From the NCBI RefSeq assembly GCF_001499965.1, contig NZ_LQIT01000043.1:1-44787 (forward strand): 44,787 bases of DNA, given 5' to 3'. A program made the position numbers and the translations under genes. Shown piece after piece: positions 41,313 through 44,787 of the stretch (within the stretch, counting starts at the first letter, position 1; each line of letters starts with the position of its first letter). The notes beneath the pieces are model-generated. The model had not been told where the DNA came from and did no database searches. It saw nothing but the letters and a program-made list of their open reading frames with translations. This DNA is from Mycobacterium sp. GA-2829 (GTDB lineage Bacteria > Actinomycetota > Actinomycetes > Mycobacteriales > Mycobacteriaceae).

Positions 41313-42580
41313 CGAGCGGTCCTGACGTGCAGTGCGGTCAGCCCGCGCAGGATGTAGGTCGGCACGTAGGTGTACCGGCGGGCGTGCTTCGGACCGTGGA
41401 CGGCCTCGTCGACGCCGACGTCGGTGGTGCGTTCGAGCAGGCGTTGGATCAGCACTCGGCCTTCCGCGCGGGCCAGGGGCGCGCCGATGCAGCTGTGCTC
41501 GCCGCGGCCGAATCCGATATGGCGCCGGGCATTCGGGCGGTCGGGGTCGAAGGTGCCGGGGTTGTCGAAGATGCGGGGGTCGCGGTTGGCGGCGCCCAGA
41601 TGCACCATCAGCGTTGTACCGGCCGGGATCTCGACGCCGCCGACGGTGGTGGTGGCCCTGGCCAAGCGGAAGTCGCCCTTGATGGGGCTCTCGAAGCGCA
41701 GGCATTCCTCGATGAAGTTGGGAATGTCGGCGGGGGTGGTGCGCAGGCGCGCCTGGAGTTTCGTGTCCTCGGCGAGCAGTTGGAGTGCCGTCGAGAGCAG
41801 TCGGACGGTGGTTTCCTGCCCTGCCGAGAAGAGGTTGGCGGCCACACGGACGACGTCGATGACCTCGGAGGTCGCGCCGTCCGGGAACGTCGCGAGCGCC
41901 ATCCCGGTCATCACGTCGTCGCGGGGCGCGTTGCGCCGGTCGGCGATGTAGTCGGTGAAGCGGGCGTAGAGGTGTTCGAGCGGGGTATGCGCCATGACGG
42001 CGTCGTCGGTGCTGCCGAGCGCCATGTCGCCGGTGAGTTCGGCGGTCAGCGCGGCGTGGTCCTCCTCGGGCACGCCCAGCAGGTCGGCGACGACGAGCAA
42101 CGCGAACCGGGTCGCCACCTCGCTGATGAACTCACCGCCGCCGTTCGCCAGGAACGGGTCGAGCACCCGATCGGCGAGCGTCCACATGAACTCCTCGTTC
42201 TCCTTGAGCCGCTTGGGCGTGATGAGGCGGGAGAGCAGGGAGCGGTGCGCGGTGTGCTTGGGCGGGTCGAATGAGGGGAGTTGATCGCTGAAGGGCAGTT
42301 CGTCGCGGTGGCGGTCGATCGCCGCGCGGACCTCGTCGTCGCTCAGACCCTCGAGCGGAACGGGGAAGCCGGGGATGGGGCCGGTCACGGAGGTGCAGGA
42401 GGAGAACGTGTCGGGGTCGCTGACGACGGCCATGGCCTCGTCGTAGCCGGTGACGATCATGACGCCGTGCACCGGTTCGCGGAGCACGGGGTCGATCTTG
42501 CGCATCTGGTCGAGCACGGGGTAGGGGTCTGCGATCAACGCGTCGTCGTGGAAGAAGTCGAGCGTTTCGAGAGTCGTCAC
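41309..42580 (-). CDS. Cytochrome P450
   Basis: A 423-residue bacterial P450. The I-helix is 'ANLFSAGQETTVRLLSTAL' (AGQETT), ExxR is 'IEECLRFESPIKGDFR' (E-C-L-R) and the heme loop is 'IGFGRGEHSCIGAPLARAEG'. The GTG at 42580 is chosen because it directly follows a 39-base palindrome and sits seven bases after TACGTT. The longer frame from 42649 would cross into the TetR gene. It starts the P450-ferredoxin-SDR operon. Substrate unknown. Confidence 0.94.
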   Translation of the reverse strand: MTTLETLDFFHDDALIADPYPVLDQMRKIDPVLREPVHGVMIVTGYDEAMAVVSDPDTFSSCTSVTGPIPGFPVPLEGLSDDEVRAAIDRHRDELPFSDQLPSFDPPKHTAHRSLLSRLITPKRLKENEEFMWTLADRVLDPFLANGGGEFISEVATRFALLVVADLLGVPEEDHAALTAELTGDMALGSTDDAVMAHTPLEHLYARFTDYIADRRNAPRDDVMTGMALATFPDGATSEVIDVVRVAANLFSAGQETTVRLLSTALQLLAEDTKLQARLRTTPADIPNFIEECLRFESPIKGDFRLARATTTVGGVEIPAGTTLMVHLGAANRDPRIFDNPGTFDPDRPNARRHIGFGRGEHSCIGAPLARAEGRVLIQRLLERTTDVGVDEAVHGPKHARRYTYVPTYILRGLTALHVRTAR

Positions 42581-42619
42581 CTGACCAAACGTACAGGAGA
42601 TTCCTGTACGAATGGTCAG
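42581..42619. promoter_or_regulatory. 39-base palindromic operator between P450 and tetR
   Basis: Arms CTGACCA-x-x-CGTACAGGA and their inverse around a 3-base centre, with two mismatched pairs only. It abuts the P450 GTG and overlaps its TACGTT -10 (minus, 42588-42593). The tetR -10, TAGAGT, is at 42621-42626, directly beside it. This is a typical site for the divergent TetR to repress both genes. Confidence 0.8.
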
Positions 42620-42633
42620 GTAGAGTGCGCAGT

Positions 42634-43209
42634 GTGAGCGGTCGTACACAGGGCGAACCGACCCGGCAGCGCCTCATCGACGTGGCGATCGAGCTGTTCC
42701 AACGGCACAGCGTGGCCGGCACGTCGCTGCAGATGATCTCCGATGAGCTCGGCCTGACGAAGTCCGCGATCTACCACCATTTCCGCACCCGTGACGAACT
42801 GTTGAGCGCGGTGATGGAACCGGTGATCGCCGAGGTGACCGCACTTCTCGAGGCCGCCGAGGCGCGGTCCGGGCCGCGCGCACGGGCCGCACACCTGCTG
42901 GCCGGCTACGCGGCACTGGCCGCGTCTCGCCGGGAGCTGATCCCGCTGTTGACCGGCGACCCTGGTGTCGTCGCGCTGCTGCGCATACGCGAGGACTGGG
43001 GTGCGGTGGTGGCGCGGCAGATGGCCGTGTTCGCCGCCGTCGAACCCGGTCTGGGTGGCCAGGTGAAGGCCGCGCTGGTCATGTCCGGGATCGCCTCGGC
43101 CGCTGGGGTCGATTACGGCGGTGTCGACGAGGCGGAACTACGTGACGCGCTGATTGCGGCCGGACGGCGCACGCTCGGACTGCGCACGCCGCACGGCCGT
43201 TCGGATTAA
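42634..43209 (+). CDS. TetR-family transcriptional regulator
   Basis: A 191-residue repressor. The helix-turn-helix covers about residues 10-57 ('RQRLIDVAIELFQRHSVAG', 'MISDELGLTKSAIYHHFRTR'). GTG 42634 (MSGRTQGEP...) sits seven bases after TAGAGT and so fits leaderless expression; GTG 42625 is an alternative. It probably binds the 39-base palindrome and controls the P450 operon. The last codons lie in a 25-base sequence that recurs at 44690. Confidence 0.9.
   Translation: MSGRTQGEPTRQRLIDVAIELFQRHSVAGTSLQMISDELGLTKSAIYHHFRTRDELLSAVMEPVIAEVTALLEAAEARSGPRARAAHLLAGYAALAASRRELIPLLTGDPGVVALLRIREDWGAVVARQMAVFAAVEPGLGGQVKAALVMSGIASAAGVDYGGVDEAELRDALIAAGRRTLGLRTPHGRSD
43181..43205 (+). repeat. 25-base direct repeat, copy 1 (3' end of tetR)
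   Basis: TGCGCACGCCGCACGGCCGT followed by TCGGA. It matches 44690-44714 with one internal difference and one at the first base's neighbour. The two copies bracket the sigma factor operon. Confidence 0.7.
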
Positions 43210-43222
43210 CTGCGCTGTCTGA

Positions 43223-43462
43223 TCACTCCCGGTCCCGGAAGGCCTCCAGGAGCCGATTCCGGAAGGCGGGGTCCAGGTTCTCGTCCCGGGCCTGCCCCAA
43301 GGTGGCGACGGTGGCCCGGAACTGCTGCAGGTAGTTGGTACAGCCGTCGCACTCGAGCAGATGCAGGTCCAACCTGGCGCGTGTCTCGGGATCAAGCGAC
43401 CCGTCGAGGTAGGCCGTCACGAGCTCGACGAGTTCGTTGCAGTTCATCGGTGCGGTCGTCAC
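43223..43462 (-). CDS. Zinc-binding anti-sigma factor (zf-HC2)
   Basis: A 79-residue ZAS-type protein. An early Cys in 'MNCNELVELVTAYLDGSLD' and 'HLLECDGC' (H-x3-C-x2-C) form the metal site. The C-terminal part, 'ARDENLDPAFRNRLLEAFRD', is helical. There is no transmembrane segment, so it is a soluble anti-sigma factor. GTG 43462 overlaps the sigma factor stop (GTGA). Soluble ZAS proteins often respond to redox or thiol stress. Confidence 0.88.
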   Translation of the reverse strand: MTTAPMNCNELVELVTAYLDGSLDPETRARLDLHLLECDGCTNYLQQFRATVATLGQARDENLDPAFRNRLLEAFRDRE

Positions 43463-44088
43463 GTCATGTCCTTCATGTAGTCCTCGAGTACCTGCCGCAC
43501 GGCCGAGCGGCCGCGATGGAGCAGTACCCGCTGATTGGCCACGCTGAGGTCCAGAAGCTCCCGCACCTCGTCGGATTCGAAGCCGAGCATGTCGCGCAGG
43601 GTCACGACCATCCGTTGCCGCTCCGGCAGCCCGTCGAGCGCGTGACGCGCCACGTCGGTCAGTTCGTGGCCCAGCACCGAGCCCTCGGGTGTGTCGGGGA
43701 AGGGGGCGGGTGCCTCGTGCTCGCGCCAGTGACCCTCCCACCGATCACCGGCCGGACGGAACCGGGCCGGGTCGACCGAGCCGCCGTCAGACGCGAGGGC
43801 CATCGTCTCGCCGTCGCGCCTCTCGCGGATGCCGCGTGCCTTCGCGATGTTGATCAGGACGGTGAAAAGCCATGTGCGCAAGGAGGATCGGCCTTCGAAT
43901 CCGTCGATGCCCTTGAGTAAGGCGATCCAGGTGTCCTGGACGACTTCTTCGGCGGTCTCGTGTGTCCGGACGTATCCGCGCGCCACCCGCAGCATCGATG
44001 GGGTGTGGTGGTCGACCAGTTCGGCGAACGCCGCCTCATCGCGGTGTCGTAACGCCGCGATGAGGTCGGTCTCGTCGTATCGGGTCAT
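43459..44088 (-). CDS. ECF-type RNA polymerase sigma factor
   Basis: A 209-residue sigma factor. Region 2 covers about residues 8-80 ('AFAELVDHHTPSMLRVARGY', 'ETAEEVVQDTWIALLKGID', 'LRTWLFTVLINIAKAR'). Region 4 covers about 145-205 ('LDGLPERQRMVVTLRDMLGF', 'LDLSVANQRVLLHRGRSAVR'). A 60-residue linker is rich in Pro, Gly and acidic residues. It is cotranscribed with its anti-sigma factor and lies 30 bases after the DUF417 gene. The target promoters are unknown. Confidence 0.93.
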   Translation of the reverse strand: MTRYDETDLIAALRHRDEAAFAELVDHHTPSMLRVARGYVRTHETAEEVVQDTWIALLKGIDGFEGRSSLRTWLFTVLINIAKARGIRERRDGETMALASDGGSVDPARFRPAGDRWEGHWREHEAPAPFPDTPEGSVLGHELTDVARHALDGLPERQRMVVTLRDMLGFESDEVRELLDLSVANQRVLLHRGRSAVRQVLEDYMKDMT

Positions 44089-44118
44089 CCGCAGCGAGCG
44101 TATGCCTCGGCACGTCGA

Positions 44119-44601
44119 CTAGCGGCGCTTCAGCGCATCGGTCAACGTCCATACCGCCGCACCGAGCAGGACGACGTCCTTGATCAGGAACTGGCCGGTG
44201 GTCGACAGCAGCGGGAAGCCGCCCTGTGAGGCCTCGAAGACGCCGGGCGTGGTGAACAGGAAGCTCAGAGTGGCGACGAACAGCCCGATCGCGATGACAC
44301 TGCCGATCGCGGAGACTCTTGGCCACCAGGGCTTGACCGCCAGTAAGACCGCGGCGGCGACTTCGACGACACCGAGCAACACGGAGAACGTGGTGACTGA
44401 GAAGAAGACGTACATCCAGCTCATAAAGGGGCTGTTGGCGACCAGCGGCTCGATGCCTCTGGCTTCGAAGGCGGTGAACTTCATCAGCCCGATCCACGCG
44501 ATGACGAGGACGAGGCCGTACCGCAGGACGGTCGCCCCGATGCGGTCGGTGACCGGCAGGGCCCTGGTGGACAAGGTGGCGGGTGCGTGGAATGGGGTCA
44601 T
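44119..44601 (-). CDS. DUF417 (YkgB/RclC-like) membrane protein
   Basis: A 160-residue protein with four helices. 'YGLVLVIAWIGLMKFTAFEA' and 'GIEPLVANSPFMSW' are the DUF417 signature; 'SVLLGVVEVAAAVLLAVKPW' and 'STTGQFLIKDVVLLGAAVWT' complete it. E. coli RclC of this family is linked to reactive chlorine resistance. Being first in an operon with an ECF sigma and a zinc anti-sigma, it may be a membrane sensor or effector of oxidative stress (inference). Confidence 0.85.
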   Translation of the reverse strand: MTPFHAPATLSTRALPVTDRIGATVLRYGLVLVIAWIGLMKFTAFEARGIEPLVANSPFMSWMYVFFSVTTFSVLLGVVEVAAAVLLAVKPWWPRVSAIGSVIAIGLFVATLSFLFTTPGVFEASQGGFPLLSTTGQFLIKDVVLLGAAVWTLTDALKRR

Positions 44602-44624
44602 GATCGGTCCTCTCGAATGGCGGT

Positions 44625-44643
44625 GCAGTACACGCTGTAGTGC
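44625..44643. promoter_or_regulatory. Palindrome upstream of the DUF417-sigma operon
   Basis: GCAGTACA, centre CGC, TGTAGTGC: 7 of 8 arm positions pair. It lies 24 bases before the DUF417 ATG. No convincing ECF-type -35/-10 is recognised in the 122-base gap 44602-44723. Confidence 0.45.
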
Positions 44644-44689
44644 GTCGCCACCCGCCACCCGTTACACGGGCGATCGGCCGAGTTCGAAT

Positions 44690-44714
44690 TGCGCACGCCG
44701 CAGGGCCGTTCGGA
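44690..44714 (+). repeat. 25-base direct repeat, copy 2
   Basis: Same orientation as copy 1 at the tetR 3' end (24 of 25 bases over the shared core). Here it lies in non-coding DNA just before the stop of a DUF222-type gene. Confidence 0.7.
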
Positions 44715-44723
44715 ATCTCCGCG

Positions 44724-44787
44724 TCAGAAGGGTGGGGGGTCGTCGCCGCCGGGTGGCGGCTCGGGGGCCGGTTGTTTGGCGGGTTTT
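44724..44787 (-). CDS. C-terminal end of a DUF222/13E12-type gene (runs off the right edge)
   Basis: The minus-strand frame enters at 44787 and reads KPAKQPAPEPPPGGDDPPPF before a TGA at 44724-44726. A proline- and aspartate-rich tail ending DPPPF is characteristic of mycobacterial 13E12/HNH proteins. Only 20 codons are visible, so the call rests on the tail alone. Confidence 0.5.
   Translation of the reverse strand, partial: KPAKQPAPEPPPGGDDPPPF

Noticed and set aside
38938..42580. Secondary-metabolite gene cluster
   Set aside because: Two P450s, a ferredoxin and SDRs are present, but there is no polyketide, peptide or terpene synthase.

Overview
The window is high-GC actinobacterial DNA. 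It is most likely from a fast-growing, non-tuberculous mycobacterium (Mycolicibacterium type). The evidence is a GroEL2 with a GGM-type tail behind two CIRCE operators, a gene block in the order found beside groEL2 in Mycobacterium tuberculosis (Rv0435c-Rv0439c: AAA ATPase, pssA, psd, moeA, SDR), 13E12/DUF222 nuclease genes at both edges, many GTG starts and many 4-bp start/stop overlaps. No rRNA, tRNA or CRISPR array was found.

Layout. 1-575: 5' part of a DUF222/HNH (13E12) gene. 713-7629: a minus-strand operon for a six-gene Mrp-type Na+/H+ antiporter (A fused to B, then C, D, E, F, G), ending in a methyltransferase gene. 7739-9838: a second ion-transport operon with a lone KhtT-N-like protein, a CBS-pair protein and an ArsB/NhaD transporter. 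9966-11590: a divergent NarL-type two-component pair. 11550-12017: a DUF1707 membrane protein. 12087-18032: the conserved operon SDR-moeA-psd-pssA-AAA ATPase, covering phosphatidylserine/phosphatidylethanolamine synthesis, molybdenum cofactor synthesis and a Cdc48-like ATPase. 18069-20011: two PH-domain membrane proteins. 20057-23447: a HAD phosphatase, an FAD monooxygenase and a LuxR regulator. 23580-28012: a divergent SF2 helicase and class II UvrA-like ATPase, probably DNA repair. 27997-30075: cupin and a second SDR, divergent from a TetR gene with paired operators. 30090-31936: groEL2 with two CIRCE sites and a terminator.

31956-33233 is the most unusual region. A gene for an AbiEi-like/DUF559 (Vsr-fold) putative nuclease is bracketed by ~60-bp inverted repeats. 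Each repeat is itself an imperfect palindrome. The right-hand repeat is present in three tandem copies, and copies two and three carry the 3' tail of the gene. This looks like a small transposon-like or REP-like element built around a nuclease instead of a transposase.

33257-38897 holds an N-acyl-D-amino-acid deacylase-like amidohydrolase, a VOC protein, a DinB-fold (DUF664) protein, a PAP2 phosphatase, an aldehyde dehydrogenase and a membrane protein. 38938-43209 holds two cytochromes P450, one in an operon with a [3Fe-4S] ferredoxin and an SDR, controlled by a divergent TetR across a 39-bp palindrome. 43223-44601 is an operon of a DUF417 membrane protein, an ECF sigma factor and a zinc-type anti-sigma factor, bracketed by a 25-bp direct repeat. 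44724-44787 is the 3' end of a second DUF222-type gene.

Many genes have a TANNNT hexamer 6-7 bases before the start codon and no leader, which is the mycobacterial leaderless pattern. All identifications come from reading motifs and synteny. No database search was run.
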